Assembly: GCA_963383645.1 (NCBI GenBank) | Contig: OY726578.1 | Span: forward strand, 20,017,092-20,081,091 | DNA length: 64,000 nucleotides | Reading direction: 5' to 3' | Origin: Muscardinus avellanarius | Lineage: Eukaryota; Chordata; Mammalia; Rodentia; Gliridae | Shown: piece by piece, positions 30,776 through 40,411 of the stretch | How the letters are laid out: each line of letters begins with the position of its first letter | Numbering within the stretch: the first letter of the stretch is position 1 | Program-made: the position numbers and the translations under genes | The notes under the pieces: model-generated | The model's input: only the letters and a program-made list of their open reading frames with translations | Database searches by the model: none | What the model was told of the DNA's origin: nothing

Positions 30776-30940
30776 GAGAAACCCAGGTATATTCAGCCTC
30801 CAAGTTACACCCCCAGCCCTTATTTATTATTTACTTATTTATTTATCTATTTATTTGCTGTTATCTTGAAACCCTGTCTAAACTAAGTCACCGAGGCTAG
30901 CCTCGAACCTGTCATCCTCCCGTCTCAGCCTTCCAGGGTT
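30775..30940 (-). mobile_element. A-type SINE, minus, diverged
   Basis: AACCCAGGTATATTCAGCCT, then CTTGAAACCCTGTCTAAACT and GCTAGCCTCGAACCTGTCAT. 5' end lost. Confidence 0.8.
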
Positions 30941-31644
30941 CCCCATCCCTAATAACTGGAATCCCACTTCTGCTCCCCTCCTCAAAGTCACTGCTGACCT
31001 GGCCGGTCCACCCTCACCTCCGTCCCCTCACGGGGCCACCACACTGGCCATCCTTCTGCCTCCTCCTGTGCAGAATGGCCACAGGACGGAGGGAGTTGAT
31101 TACTGGGTCTGACTCGGCCACCGATGAGCTGTGTGACCTCAGGCTGCTCAGCCTCTCTGAGCTTCAGCCTCTGACTGTGTTGTGCGCTGCCGGTGGGTAG
31201 ACGGTGGATTTACTCGTCCACGGGGCCCGTGTTTGTTGACTGCTGCACTCACTTGTGGAGAAGAAGCTGTGCTCAAGACAGAGGAGCTTATAACCTGAAG
31301 GGCAAGGAGAAATCAGAGAAATAAGTACACACCCGAAGGGAGCCATCCAAAGGCGTGGGTGTTGAAGTTAAAGGGTAACACAAGTCGGAACGCGGCAGGT
31401 TTTATTTTTCTGCCACAGGTCACCCTCTAGTTCCTTTGCCCCCGCAGAGGAGTCTGGTGCCCAAATGGCCGAGCTCCAGTGCCGGATGCCGCCCCAGCCC
31501 AAGGTGCCACGTCCAAAATGGCGGCCTCCCTCTCACGGAGACTCCCAGCCCCCCGCCAGCGACTCTCACCCCCTCCCTGGATCCCAGGCCCCACAACTCC
31601 CGCTTTCTCCCATTTTTCTCTCTCCACTTCTCGCCTTTCATTCC
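30941..31644. other. unique sequence with a MIR trace, no gene recognised
   Basis: 31105-31180 reads like MIR plus strand (GAGCTGTGTGACCTCAGGCT..CTCTCTGAGCTTCAGCC). 31440-31640 is GC-rich with several overlapping short frames in all phases. No exon called. Confidence 0.45.
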
Positions 31645-31835
31645 TAGCCAAACTATGGATGACGGGAACACTGATAAATTAACGATCGTAATTAATAAAA
31701 ATTGACTCTGTGCTAATAAATTATTATGAAATGGCCTGTCAGGGCTTTTTTTTTATAAATGAAATGCAAAAAGCTGCAGTAAGGAGATGAGCGTGTGCAC
31801 TTTTGCAGCCAAGACATAAGGAAATATATCCACGG
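31645..31835. promoter_or_regulatory. AT-rich unique island, candidate conserved noncoding element
   Basis: GATAAATTAACGATCGTAAT, TAATAAAAATTGACTC, CTAATAAATTATTATGAAAT and TTTTTTATAAATGAAATGC, preceded by GC-rich DNA. It retains CGATCG, unusual in decaying AT-rich sequence. Confidence 0.42.
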
Positions 31836-31984
31836 GGCGTGCAGGGGTCTAACCAGAAAAAAATAAAGTAAAAGAGTGCGCACAAGTAGGAGAGGTGCTC
31901 GGAGGAACTGCGTGGCGGGGGTGTCTCATGAATTCTTGCTGTTAGAGTTTGCTGGTTCTGTTGGAATTATCTTGTTGGCCCCAT
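31836..31984. other. unique sequence, nothing recognised
   Basis: Short spacer between the island and the MIR. Confidence 0.3.
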
Positions 31985-32125
31985 GAAGTAGATGCTATTA
32001 GGACTTTATCTTTTTATAGATGTGGAATCTGAGGCTCAGAGGGGGCAAAAAACTGCCCAGGGGCCACAGCCAATAGTGGGTTTGCTTAGAGAGTTTGGAT
32101 TCCAGACCCCTCCCTCAAGCTCGTA
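31985..32125 (-). mobile_element. MIR, minus strand
   Basis: TTTTTATAGATGTGGAATCT, GAGGCTCAGAGGGGGCAAAA, AACTGCCCAGGGGCCACAGC, TTTGGATTCCAGACCCCTCC. Confidence 0.82.
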
Positions 32126-32219
32126 ACTACCCAATTATACCACCTTTCAGAAATGTGGGACTTAGAGCCCAGGGGCATGAGCTCAAAGACTTAGGGCTCA
32201 AAACCCGATCCAGGAACCT

Positions 32220-32404
32220 GGGGTGGTAGCGTTTGGCTGTAGTACTTGAGAGGCTGAGGCAAGAAGATCGCAGGTTCAAAGCCAGCCTTGGCAACTTAGC
32301 GAGGCTCGCAGAAACGTTGTGAGACCCTGTTTCCAAACAACAAAAAAAATAAAATGGACCAGTGTGTGTGGGTCAAATGTAAGATACCCCTAGATTCCAT
32401 CCCC

Positions 32405-32405
<1 letters not shown>
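32220..32405 (+). mobile_element. A-type SINE, diverged
   Basis: GGTAGCGTTTGGCTGTAGTA, GCAGGTTCAAAGCCAGCCTT, GTGTGGGTCAAATGTAAGAT, ATTCCATCCCCAACAC. Confidence 0.86.

Positions 32406-32450
<45 letters not shown>
32406..32450. repeat. (CA)n at a SINE tail
   Basis: 22 CA units continuing the SINE end CCCCAACAC. Confidence 0.97.
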
Positions 32451-32452
<2 letters not shown>

Positions 32453-32457
32453 CTGAT

Positions 32458-32540
32458 TCAGTCACTTAATGTAATTAGGGGCAGGTTTCTCAACCTCTCT
32501 GAGCCTGGGTTTAACTATCTATGCAGTGGAGATAGCAAAG
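32458..32540 (+). mobile_element. MIR fragment
   Basis: CAGTCACTTAATG..TTTCTCAACCTCTCTGAGCC..GTTTAACTATCTATGCAGTG. Confidence 0.7.
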
Positions 32541-32630
32541 TCTCTTTTGTGGAGTTCTCATGTGTGCAGGTTAGAAGGAAGAGAGGTGTCCCAGACAAAC
32601 ACAAGCCGCTTTTATTTATTTAATTGATTT

Positions 32631-32831
32631 TGCGGTACTGGGGTTGGAACACAGGGCCATTCTACCTCTGAACTACACCTCCAGCCCTATGTTTTATTCT
32701 TTATTTTGAAACAGGGTCTCACTGAGTTGCAGAGGGCCTCACTAAGTAGTTGAGGCTATTTGTGAACCGCGATCCTCCTGTCTCAGCCTCCCAAATGCTG
32801 GGATTGCAAGAGTGTGCCACCATGCCCAGCT
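32631..32831 (-). mobile_element. A-type SINE, minus strand
   Basis: CGGTACTGGGGTTGGAACAC to GTGCCACCATGCCCAGC. CACAAG occurs on both sides, a possible short TSD. Confidence 0.93.
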
Positions 32832-33054
32832 CACAAGTAGCTTTGAGTTCATCCTCTCTCCTCCTCTTCCTCCTCCTCCCCCTCCATGGGTCCAGCCTAA
32901 GAAGTCCTGTCTGGATAAGAGGGGAGTGTTTTGAGAAGCAGGGTCTGGCATCAGGGAGGCCATGCATGGTGTACCCTTACCCTCGTCCATGCCCGATCCC
33001 AGCTCTTCCAAGTGTTTAATATAACAAGGTTGTCCCAGCTCTTCATAAACTACA

Positions 33055-33255
33055 GCCATGAATGTAAAACAACCGATTTTTACAATGGAATTGTTTAACC
33101 CTGCACCAATTAAAAGTACCTGTTATTAAAAAAGGTAATTATGCCGTAATTAGTTTGACACAAGACATTAAGCAGATTATTATCAAAGCCGGGGAAATAG
33201 TAACTTCAAAGCAATTTCCCCTCTCGAACAAGGCATTTACATGCGGCCGCTGGAG
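33055..33255. promoter_or_regulatory. AT-rich unique island, candidate conserved noncoding element
   Basis: GGAATTGTTTAACCCTGCAC, CAATTAAAAGTACC, GGTAATTATGCCGTAATTAG, CATTAAGCAGATTATTATC and TCAAAGCAATTTCCC in 150 bp of unique DNA. Dense homeodomain cores on both strands. Confidence 0.48.
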
Positions 33256-33834
33256 CAGAAGCCTGACTCCAGGCGCTGTTTAATGCGGAGAAATGTGGTG
33301 CCGTGCTCTCCCGAGCAGCCTAGAGCTTCATGGCGGGGAATGCCCGCATTGCAGATGAACCGGGGTGGCCGTGCTGCAGAATTCTCCCCAGGGAACCCTC
33401 ATTCTGGACCAAGGACCCACTGGGCATCACCGACCAGGGCCAGAGCAGAAGACAGAGGCTACTGCTGGGACCAGAGGATGGACTATAAAGAAATGTACTC
33501 TGCACCCACGGGCAATAGTACCTTGCTTGGGTATTTTAATAGCCTCTTCTTCACTCCCCAAAGGGAAATAAATAAGGGGACTCCAAAAGTAAGGGACAGG
33601 AATGTGTTGGGAGCCACTGACAAGAGAGAAGGATCAAATGTCTCCTTCCAATAATGAGAGGAAAAATGCCTTCCCTAACAACTTTGTTATTAAAATTATA
33701 TGTCACATCCAGCCACTTTTATTCCTTGAGAGCAATCTGTTGGGACCCGGATCCTTACAGAAGACTCGCATCCTCTCCCTCACCGTCTTCCTGCCTGCTC
33801 CCTCCTGTTTCCACTCCCCACTTCCTTCTCTTTA
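33256..33834. other. unique sequence, no gene recognised
   Basis: A 137-codon plus-strand frame covers 33241-33654, but its translation shows no family features and no splice sites frame it. Probably chance. Confidence 0.4.
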
Positions 33835-33998
33835 AATTTATATTAACGAACATGTAATAAGTCTGCATATGTATGGTGTACAGGGTGATAATTTGATACA
33901 TGTGTGCAATGTGTGTGCTGAAAGAGACGGATATCCATATGCAGAGAGTGAAAGTAGACCCCTATGGCTCAACATATCAAAAAAAGAGAGAGTTAACT
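33835..33998. mobile_element. L1-derived sequence (two joined fragments)
   Basis: 33835-33920 reads CATATGTATGGTGTACAGGG TGATAATTTGATACATG, an L1 3' UTR-like segment. 33925-33975 reads GGATATCCATATGCAGAGAG..AAAGTAGACCCCTATGGCTC, an ORF2 segment. Confidence 0.65.
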
Positions 33999-34108
33999 CA
34001 ACACGGTGGCATGCACCAGCAGTTCCAGTACTTGGGAGGCTGAGACAAGAGGATTGCGGTTCAAAGCCAACCTCAGCCACTTAGCGAGACCGTTTCAAAA
34101 TAAAATTA

Positions 34109-34265
34109 AGCTGGGCGTGGTGGCACACACTTGTAATCCCTGCGCTTGGGAGGCAGAGACAGGAGGATTATGCAGGTTTGAAACCCTGTTTCCAAATTTT
34201 AAAAAAATAGGTCTGGGAGTGTAGCCCAGAGGCAGAAGGGTTTCTAGGTACTCCAGTACCACCAA
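34109..34265 (+). mobile_element. B-type SINE nested, with internal deletion
   Basis: CTGGGCGTGGTGGCACACAC, then GCAGGTTTGAAACCCTGTTT (about 25 bp of the left half deleted), GGGTTTCTAGGTACTCCAGT. Confidence 0.9.

Positions 34266-34304
<39 letters not shown>
34266..34304. repeat. (AAT)n SINE-tail microsatellite
   Basis: About 13 AAT units after the nested copy. Confidence 0.96.
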
Positions 34305-34305
<1 letters not shown>

Positions 34306-34399
34306 TAAAAATGGGCTGAGAGTGTTTCTCAGAGGTAGAATGTCCCTGGGTTTAGTCTCCAATAACCCTCTGCTCCCCCCAAAAAGTCAACTCAAAAAA

Positions 34400-34624
34400 A
34401 ATCAAAGAACAGCCAGGCGTGGTGGCACACATTTATGATCCCAGTATTTGGGAGGCTGAGACAGAAGGCTCGCAGATCCACAGCTGGCCTCAGCTACTTA
34501 GTGAGGCCCTCTGCAACTTAGCGAAACTCTGATTCAAAATAAAAATAGGGTTGGGGGTGTAGCTCGAGGCAGAATGCCCCTGGGTTCAATCCCCAGTATT
34601 GCAAAAAAAAAAAAAAATCAAAGA
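34400..34624 (+). mobile_element. A-type SINE with 9-bp TSD, in L1 ORF2
   Basis: Body 34410-34615, AGCCAGGCGTGGTGGCACAC to TTCAATCCCCAGTATTGC plus A15. TSD AATCAAAGA at 34400-34408 and 34616-34624; it splits an L1 reading frame segment. Confidence 0.95.
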
Positions 34625-34850
34625 CCTAAGGGTAATCCTGAAACTATATAACTACTAGAAGAAAATAGAGGAGAAACACTTCAAGGTGCCTGCAGTATGG
34701 TGTATGATTGTTTGGCTAAGACTTCAAAAGCATAGGGGAAAAAAATTTTTTTTTAATAGACAACAGGATTACATCAATAGCAAAAGGAACGGACAGCAGT
34801 TGGAGAGACAGCTGCAGGGTAGGAGGGAATATCTTCAAACTCACTTCCTT
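34616..34850 (+). mobile_element. L1 ORF2 fragment
   Basis: AAAGACCTAAGGGTAATCCT GAAACTATATAACTACTAGAAG, GACTTCAAAAGCATAGGGG, GACAACAGGATTACATCAAT, GAGAGACAGCTGCAGGGTAG. Matches the final third of ORF2 in order; frame broken. Continues from 34376-34408. Confidence 0.85.
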
Positions 34851-34938
34851 CCCTCTTGCCTGGGGGGGTTCTTGCGGGAGGCGGGATGGAAGTGGTGGGT
34901 GCACCTGCCCTCGGAGAGCTGCTAGGCATTGCTGCAGA

Positions 34939-35085
34939 CTGGAGCTCCAGGACCACGGCCAGCGACACAGGTACCCAAGTGCGCCCAAGCCACTGGGCAC
35001 TGGAGTTTCAGCACCACGGCCAGCGACACAGGTATCCGAGGTGCATCCAAGCCACTGCATGCACCCAGAGGCACAGGTGTCCCGG
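34939..35085. repeat. 61-bp tandem repeat, about 2.4 copies
   Basis: CTGGAGCTCCAGGACCACGG starts copy 1 at 34939. CTGGAGTTTCAGCACCACGG starts copy 2 at 35000. Both contain CCAGCGACACAGGTA and CCAAGCCACTG. A partial third follows at 35061. Confidence 0.9.
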
Positions 35086-35104
35086 TCAACTAGCGCTGAA
35101 GGTC

Positions 35105-35275
35105 CCATCTCAGCCACTCACCAGCTGTGTGGCCTCATGTGACTTCTGCAACCTCTCTGAGCCTCAGTTGCCTCCCTTCCAAAGTAAGAGCCTCGAATGT
35201 AAAGAGCTAGTGTGAAGAATTTGCATCAAATGCTCACCAGAAAGCCTGGCACATTGCAAAGTTCCACTTCACGAG
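35105..35275 (+). mobile_element. near full-length MIR
   Basis: CACCAGCTGTGTGGCCTCAT, CAACCTCTCTGAGCCTCAGT, TAAAGAGCTAGTGTGAAG, GAAAGCCTGGCACATTGCAA. Confidence 0.88.
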
Positions 35276-35354
35276 AATTATCATTATTATTATTAACCTA
35301 TGTCCCCTGATTGCTGGCCTGTGAGCTCCCGTTAGCCTGAATAGCTCTGTTCTC

Positions 35355-35382
35355 TAAGGGAATATATATATATATTCCCTTA
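35355..35382. repeat. 28-bp perfect palindrome joined to a TA tract
   Basis: TAAGGG, then 16 bp AATATATATATATATT, then CCCTTA is self-complementary throughout. A further (TA)n runs to 35398. It can extrude as a cruciform; no known site function. Confidence 0.9.
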
Positions 35383-35510
35383 TATATATATATATATGTA
35401 AAGTAGGTTAAGGGGCAAAACCAGACAGTTCAAGAACTAAATTACATCTCTCTCCTACCACAGCCATACAAATAGCGCCTTTTTTTCAGCAAGATGCAAA
35501 TTTTTACCCT

Positions 35511-35532
35511 GTGATAGTTTTAATTAATTAAT

Positions 35533-35563
<31 letters not shown>

Positions 35564-35762
35564 TTTGGTGGTACTGGGATTCCTGGAAGCACTTCTACCT
35601 CCAGGCTACACTCTTAGACCTATTTTTTATATTTTTTATTTGGAAACAGGGTCTCTTAAGCCAGTGAGGCTGGCTTTGAACCTGCGCCATCCTCCTGTCT
35701 CCGCCTCCCAAGCGCGGGGATTACAAGCGTGCACCATCACGCCCGGCGTGATAGTTTTAATT
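35511..35762 (-). mobile_element. B-type SINE with perfect 15-bp TSD
   Basis: TSD GTGATAGTTTTAATT at 35511-35525 and 35748-35762. The (TTTA)n tail is 35526-35566 and the body 35567-35747, GTGGTACTGGGATTCCTGGA to CACCATCACGCCCGGC. Confidence 0.97.
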
Positions 35763-35769
35763 TTTTAAA

Positions 35770-36015
35770 TACAGCATGGACTGAGCGTTTGCAACTTACC
35801 AAACATGACACTAAACGTGTAATACCAATTATTTCATTCAAAGATCTCAGCCTCTCTATCAGACAGGTAATGGGATCTAACATAGCATGAGCTTTGCCGA
35901 TTTTGCAGATAAGGAAACTGAGACTCAGAAAAGGGAGGCGGATACACCGCTGCACCCGCCCACCCCCTGGGGTGAGAGCAGAGCCAGGACTTAACCCCAG
36001 GCTTTTCTACAGCTA
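35770..36015 (-). mobile_element. full-length MIR, minus strand
   Basis: CTGAGCGTTTGCAACTTACC, AATTATTTCATTCAAAGATC, GATTTTGCAGATAAGGAAAC, TGAGACTCAGAAAAGGG, GAGCCAGGACTTAACCCCAG. Confidence 0.88.
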
Positions 36016-36019
36016 AACT

Positions 36020-36430
36020 CTTTTATACTTTTATTGGTGCACTGTGATTGCATGCCATAGCGAGGTTTAACACGGCGCTAACATACACGCACACCGCCCT
36101 TAGTACATTCCCTTCTATATCCCACCCCAATCCCCTCTCGTCCTCCCCCTCACATGTCGGTGAGATTGGTAGTGGCATCTTCAAGGATACACCTAACATT
36201 ATCTGAACTGTTTTCTTCCTCGTCCTCCTTCTCCCTCGTGCCTCCTCCATCCCTCCCGCTCTCCTGCTGCCTCTCGTGTCCCTGACATCCCTCTAATTTC
36301 CTGTTTTCTCTCTGGCTTCCTCATGGAAGAGGAAACACATGGCCCTTGACGTTCTGAGACCGGCTGGTCTCATTCAGCCTCGTGTTCTCTAGGCCTGTCT
36401 ATTTTCTTGCAAATGGCATCATTTCGTGAG
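36020..36430 (-). mobile_element. L1 3' UTR end, minus strand (squirrel-type)
   Basis: TTTTATTGGTGCACTGTGAT starts the reversed 3' end, followed by pyrimidine-rich DNA (TCCTCGTCCTCCTTCTCCC). GAAACACATGGCCC..GACGTTCTGAGACCGGCTGG..TTTTCTTGCAAATGGCATCA then corresponds to the reversed end of ORF2. Confidence 0.75.
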
Positions 36431-37175
36431 TAAAATCCCATGGTCTCCTCCTGAACTTTACCCCCGATGCCCTCCTGCCCTCTCAGATCGCACTGTCTGT
36501 TGGAGAGAGAGACACACACAGGTAACTGGAAGCCGCTGCAGGTCGGGGGCCACAGCAGGTGATCAGGCCGCGGGTCCTCTGTGCGCTCCCCCTCGGGCTC
36601 AGTGTCCCTGTCTCTCTGTGCAGGTGTTTGTACAGGTCTTCTCTGAGGACCCCAGATTTGCAGATGTGCCAGAGAGCACCGTGGGTCCCAGGACCTCCCT
36701 TCTCCCTGGCTGTTACCCAGAAGCCCTCTCTGTTCCCGGGGTCCCTACCTGAGCCTCTGGCCTCCCCTCAAAGGCTCCAACATCCAGGATAAGCCACAGG
36801 AGCTGCTGCTGGCAGCGGGGCCTCGGGCCGGCCTGCGTTGCCATGACGACAGTGCCCGCATCAATCTTCCTGAAGCCCCTCTTCCCAGCTCTGCCTCTCG
36901 CCCTCGCCTGTCATGCCGGTGCCTGCCGGCTGCCCCCGGCAGCGAGACGCAGACGAGGGGCTGGGACAAAGCCACGAGCCTGGAGGAAGTCACAGAAAGA
37001 TGCGAGAGTCCAAGATGGGGCCGGATATGGCTCAGGAGGGGCCCCCGAGGGATCTGGGTCCCTGCCCATCCCTGAAAACCCCATTTCTGTCCCTCTTCCT
37101 TTTTCTAGGCATATAATTTGCACTAGGAATTCTGCTAAACTTTTTAATTGGTTAATTAAGTTGTTTATTTTTCTT
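36431..37175. other. unique GC-rich sequence, no gene recognised
   Basis: CpG-rich at 36770-36960. Frames up to 141 codons on both strands. 36590-36640 has CTCTCTGTGCAGGTGTTTGT, which resembles an acceptor site, but the following frame shows nothing recognisable, so no exon is called. Confidence 0.4.
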
Positions 37176-37374
37176 TGGGGGCACTGGGGATTGAACCTAG
37201 GGGCATTCCACCTTGGGGCTACATCCCCAGTCCTTTGTAGCTACTGTTTTGAAACAGGGTCTCCCTAGGTTGCTGACAGCCTTGCCCCTTGCTGAGCCCA
37301 GCCTCAAACCTGTGATCCTCCTGCCTCAGCCTCTCAGATGCTGGGATTACAGGCACGCACTCTCATGCCCTGCT
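37176..37374 (-). mobile_element. A-type SINE, minus strand
   Basis: GGGGCACTGGGGATTGAACC to CGCACTCTCATGCCCTGC, with a small duplication in the middle (TTGCTGACAGCC / TTGCTGAGCCCAGCC). Confidence 0.9.
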
Positions 37375-37439
37375 GTGCTAGACCCTATCTGTTGCCCCGT
37401 TGGAGTCCATTGTAGGCAATTTTCCTGCTGCGTCATTTG

Positions 37440-37640
37440 AATAAACATCTTTATTCCCATACTGCCCTTATGGGAGATTGTTATCTAATATTTCCATTTT
37501 TGGGTGAGGAGACTAAGGCCCACGAAGGGTGAACTCACCGGCCACAGCAAGTGGCCCAGGCGTCATCTGATCCCATGTCTTGGGGGACGCAAAACCCACA
37601 TCTTCTCTGACGCCAGGAGGACTCAGGGCCCAAACCGCTG
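37440..37640 (-). mobile_element. MIR, minus strand
   Basis: TGTTATCTAATATTTCCATT, GGGTGAGGAGACTAAGGCCC, CCACAGCAAGTGGCCCAGGC. Confidence 0.75.
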
Positions 37641-37974
37641 AAGAGAACTAAAATAGATGCAGCAGGGGGCTGTTGGTGAGGCTCAGCGTTCAGGGAGGAG
37701 CTGGTGCAGCAGAAGTCAGCAGGGGCCAACCATCTTGGTCTGTGGTTTCCGGATGCTTCTTGGACTCTAGCCGACCATTCAGAAAGGTAGCCCATGGCCC
37801 CTGCAGGGAGGAGCAAGTAGATTGCAAGAACAGTCATCAGCTCTGAGGCAGGAGGGCTCTCTCCAGGAAGATGGGCCACATTCACAGGTCTCATCTGGCC
37901 TGCGAGACACCCACCATGAGTCATGGCGGGGAGGAAGCTACAGACATCGCCCTGACCCATCCTACAGCCTGGAA
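37641..37974. other. unique sequence, nothing recognised
   Basis: No exon or repeat recognised; frames on both strands overlap. Confidence 0.35.
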
Positions 37975-38070
37975 AACCGAGGCCAGAGACGTAAGAACAA
38001 GTCCAAGGTCATCTCCAGAGAGAGCGGAGCCGGGACTTGGACGCAGACCTGCAAGATTCTGCTGTCTTGG
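37975..38070 (-). mobile_element. MIR fragment, minus strand
   Basis: ACCGAGGCCAGAGACGTAAG, AAGGTCATCTCCAGAGAG, GAGCCGGGACTTGGACGCAG. Confidence 0.65.
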
Positions 38071-38229
38071 GCAACTGGGTACAGCAAAGGGCTGGGCTGG
38101 CAGACCCCAACATCAGTCCACTAGACATCTTCATAGAAAGGAATCCACGTGGCTGGGCAGGGCCTGTGCTAAGCACTCACGGGCAGCCATCTGATTTTCA
38201 ACAGAGTGGAAAATGAACAAGGGCCTGCG

Positions 38230-38560
38230 TCCATTTCCCAGGTCTGCTGTACCAAATTACCATGAATGTAGAGACATAAACCTGTGATCCTCTTGTTCTA
38301 TTTCAGCTCTGAAGGCCAGGGGTCCACGGTGATTCTCCATGGGCTGGAGAGCTGCTCTATCCAGAGCCGGTTCCCAGGTCTCCTCTGGATGCTGGGGCTG
38401 CCATGCCCCCTGGCTGTGGCTCCTTCCTCTGTCTCCAGAGCCAGCTGCACTGGCCGAGTCCCTCTCATGCTCCTGTCCTTCTGAATCTCTCCCCTGCCTC
38501 CCTCTTCCACGTTCTTATGTTAACTTTAAAGATCCGATTTATCTGAAGCAAAAAAAATAC
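38230..38560 (+). mobile_element. ancient interspersed repeat, family uncertain
   Basis: TCTGCTGTACCAAATTACCA..TTTCAGCTCTGAAGGCCAGG resembles a common mammalian repeat containing ctgccataacaaagtaccac..cacagttctggaggcta. A further part of the same family seems present at 48990-49120. Confidence 0.5.
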
Positions 38561-38788
38561 AACCCAGATGATGAGATTTCATATCTGAAGACATCTCCCA
38601 GGCAGTAAGTCTACAGATTTATAAATCATTTTCATAAATTTATAAATCATTTCAAGATGTTTTATACAACTTTTACAGTGCTCAAGTTAGTAAATAAACC
38701 AACTCTTATATCTATTTTAATGGGGGAGGGGGTAGTTCCAAATAGTCACACCCGATTCCCCTTAAAAAAAAAAAAAAACCCTTGTAGT
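38561..38788. other. AT-rich unique sequence
   Basis: TTTATAAATCATTT occurs twice in tandem at about 38616-38655, 22-24 bp apart. No gene. Confidence 0.4.
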
Positions 38789-38970
38789 ACCGGGCGTGGT
38801 GGCGCACGCTTGTAATCCCCGCGCTTGGGAGGCGGAGACAGGAGGATCTCGTGCAGGTTCGAAGCCAGCCCCGCTGGCTTAGGAGACCCTGTTTCCAAAT
38901 AAAAATATGAAAAGTAGGTCTGGGAGTATAACCCGGAAGTAGAAGGGTTTCCAGGAACCCCGGTACCACC

Positions 38971-39003
<33 letters not shown>

Positions 39004-39008
39004 GTAGT
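38780..39008 (+). mobile_element. B-type SINE with 9-bp TSD and A29 tail
   Basis: TSD CCTTGTAGT at 38780-38788 and 39000-39008. Body 38789-38970, ending GGGTTTCCAGGAACCCCGGT, then an unbroken A tail to 38999. The long pure A tail is the clearest sign of recent insertion in the window. Confidence 0.97.
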
Positions 39009-39329
39009 TATATAGAGCCATGCACACAACCCAGGATGGCCGTCTTGTGGTAAGGTCTCAATCCCACTAACAAGCTTAATTTCCTTTGCCATGAAATCTA
39101 ACACAGTCTCAGGCCCATGGGGTGAGGGGAATGAGTTTCTTGTCTCCCGCAGAGTTCTTGAAGGTGGGGTCCAGGAAGCACACAGCCAGCAGAGACACTG
39201 AAGATGGGATGGGGCTGAGGAAGCCTGCTTCTGTGGGGTGTCAGAGAAACGGATGCCCCAACTCCGCACTGCCTGGCCTCTTCATGCCGTGAACTCTCTG
39301 CTTTTCCCACTATGAATTTTTTTCCGATC
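39009..39329. other. unique sequence, no gene recognised
   Basis: No exon or repeat recognised. Confidence 0.35.
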
Positions 39330-39480
39330 CCTCGTACCGATAGTTCTTTCCTGCCCCAGGGCTTTTGCAGGCGCCTTCCCATGCTCTCTGGCCGACGAGC
39401 TCCACCCTGTCTCCCTCTGATGCAAGTGAAACTTGGTTGCTCTTAACCCCACCATCCCCTCCCTCTTACTCTGAGGTTGC
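39330..39480 (+). mobile_element. L2 fragment
   Basis: CCTGCCCCAGGGCTTTTGCA GGCGCCTTCCCATGCTCTCT follows the L2 wording cagggcctttgcact..tgccttgaatgctc. Confidence 0.6.
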
Positions 39481-40104
39481 TGATTATCAACACATATTTC
39501 AACCACCACATAATTCTTTGGGGGTTAAGAAATGTCATTCCATTAGAAGTTTCTGGTATTGTTCTAAAAAAAATGGAAGGGGACCTTCTTTTAAAAATCA
39601 TTTCTTGGCTAGTATACATGCCAGGCTCAGAAAATATAAGTTACCTACAGCCTGAAGAAGACATGGACCACCTATTTAGGTCTCAGGATGAATGCTGGAT
39701 TAAAATCAAAATGATGGATTCCTCTGACGAAACCAATTCTAAACCGTCTCCTTTGCTGGCAGACAGAAACTCACTCTTCATCTGTATTATTATGATCCTT
39801 GTAATTGCTTTGCACAAATGCATTGTGACTACCCTTCACTCTGTAAGGCTTCCTGGTGGCCACGGAGAAGAGAGGGAGAAGGCTGACCTCGCCCAGAGTT
39901 GCTCCCTGTCTGGGTTCCAAGACTTTTAGCTACTTGCTGTGAGATGGCAGCCAATCCCAGCAGAGCTGGGCTGAAACCTCCCAGTGGAAGGAGGACTTTA
40001 TTCACTTAGGAGACATGGCAGCTCTGATAAATCAGCATAGGGGACCTCAAGAATGCTAGGAGTAGGAGCACATTTAACTGCTGACTGCTTACAGTATTTA
40101 AATA
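39481..40104. other. unique sequence, no gene recognised
   Basis: A 150-codon plus-strand frame at 39477-39929 runs through moderately AT-rich unique DNA, unusual for this window. Its translation has hydrophobic stretches but no family I recognise, and an overlapping 96-codon frame weakens it. Left uncalled. Confidence 0.4.
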
Positions 40105-40411
40105 GTGGCTGCTTCCACCACTTAACTGATGGCTGCTTCCACCACTTAACTGATGGCTGCTCCCACCACTTAACTGGTGGCTGCTTCCACCACTTAACTG
40201 GTGGCTGCTTTCCACCACTTAACTGGTGGCTGCTTTCCACCACTTAACTGGTGGCTGTTTTCCACCACTTAACTGGTGGCTGCTTTCCACCACTTAACTG
40301 GTGGCTGCTTCTATCATTTAACTGATGGCTGTTTCCATGATCTAACTAGTAACCACTTCCACCACTTAATTGGTGGCTACTTCTACTGTTTAGCTGGTGG
40401 CTGCTTCCACT
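40105..40411. repeat. 24-25 bp minisatellite, 12.5 copies, hairpin in each unit
   Basis: Unit TGGCTGCTTCCACCACTTAA CTGG. Copies 5-8 carry one extra T (25 bp). The first nine are about 90 percent alike; later copies decay. Each canonical unit holds CCACCA-CTTAAC-TGGTGG, a 6-bp perfect inverted repeat with a 6-nt loop. The frame shifts between 24 and 25 bp units, so it is not coding. Confidence 0.96.

Larger units (their letters stand above)
33999..34372 (+). mobile_element. A-type SINE split by a nested SINE
   Basis: Left half 33999-34108 (ACACGGTGGCATGCACCAGC, GCGGTTCAAAGCCAACC) and right half 34311-34372 (GGGCTGAGAGTGTTTCTCAG). The break is in the A-rich linker. Confidence 0.88.

Noticed and set aside
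36590..36760. Possible exon after an acceptor-like CTCTCTGTGCAG
   Set aside because: The following frames give no recognisable protein and no matching donor is convincing. Pyrimidine tracts followed by AG are frequent here.
39477..39929. 150-codon plus-strand frame in moderately AT-rich unique DNA
   Set aside because: The best-looking non-repeat frame, but it has no recognised family, another frame overlaps it, and no splice sites or poly(A) signal support it. It would need transcript evidence.
40105..40411. CRISPR-like array
   Set aside because: Units are directly adjacent with no spacers, and the DNA is clearly mammalian. It is a minisatellite.
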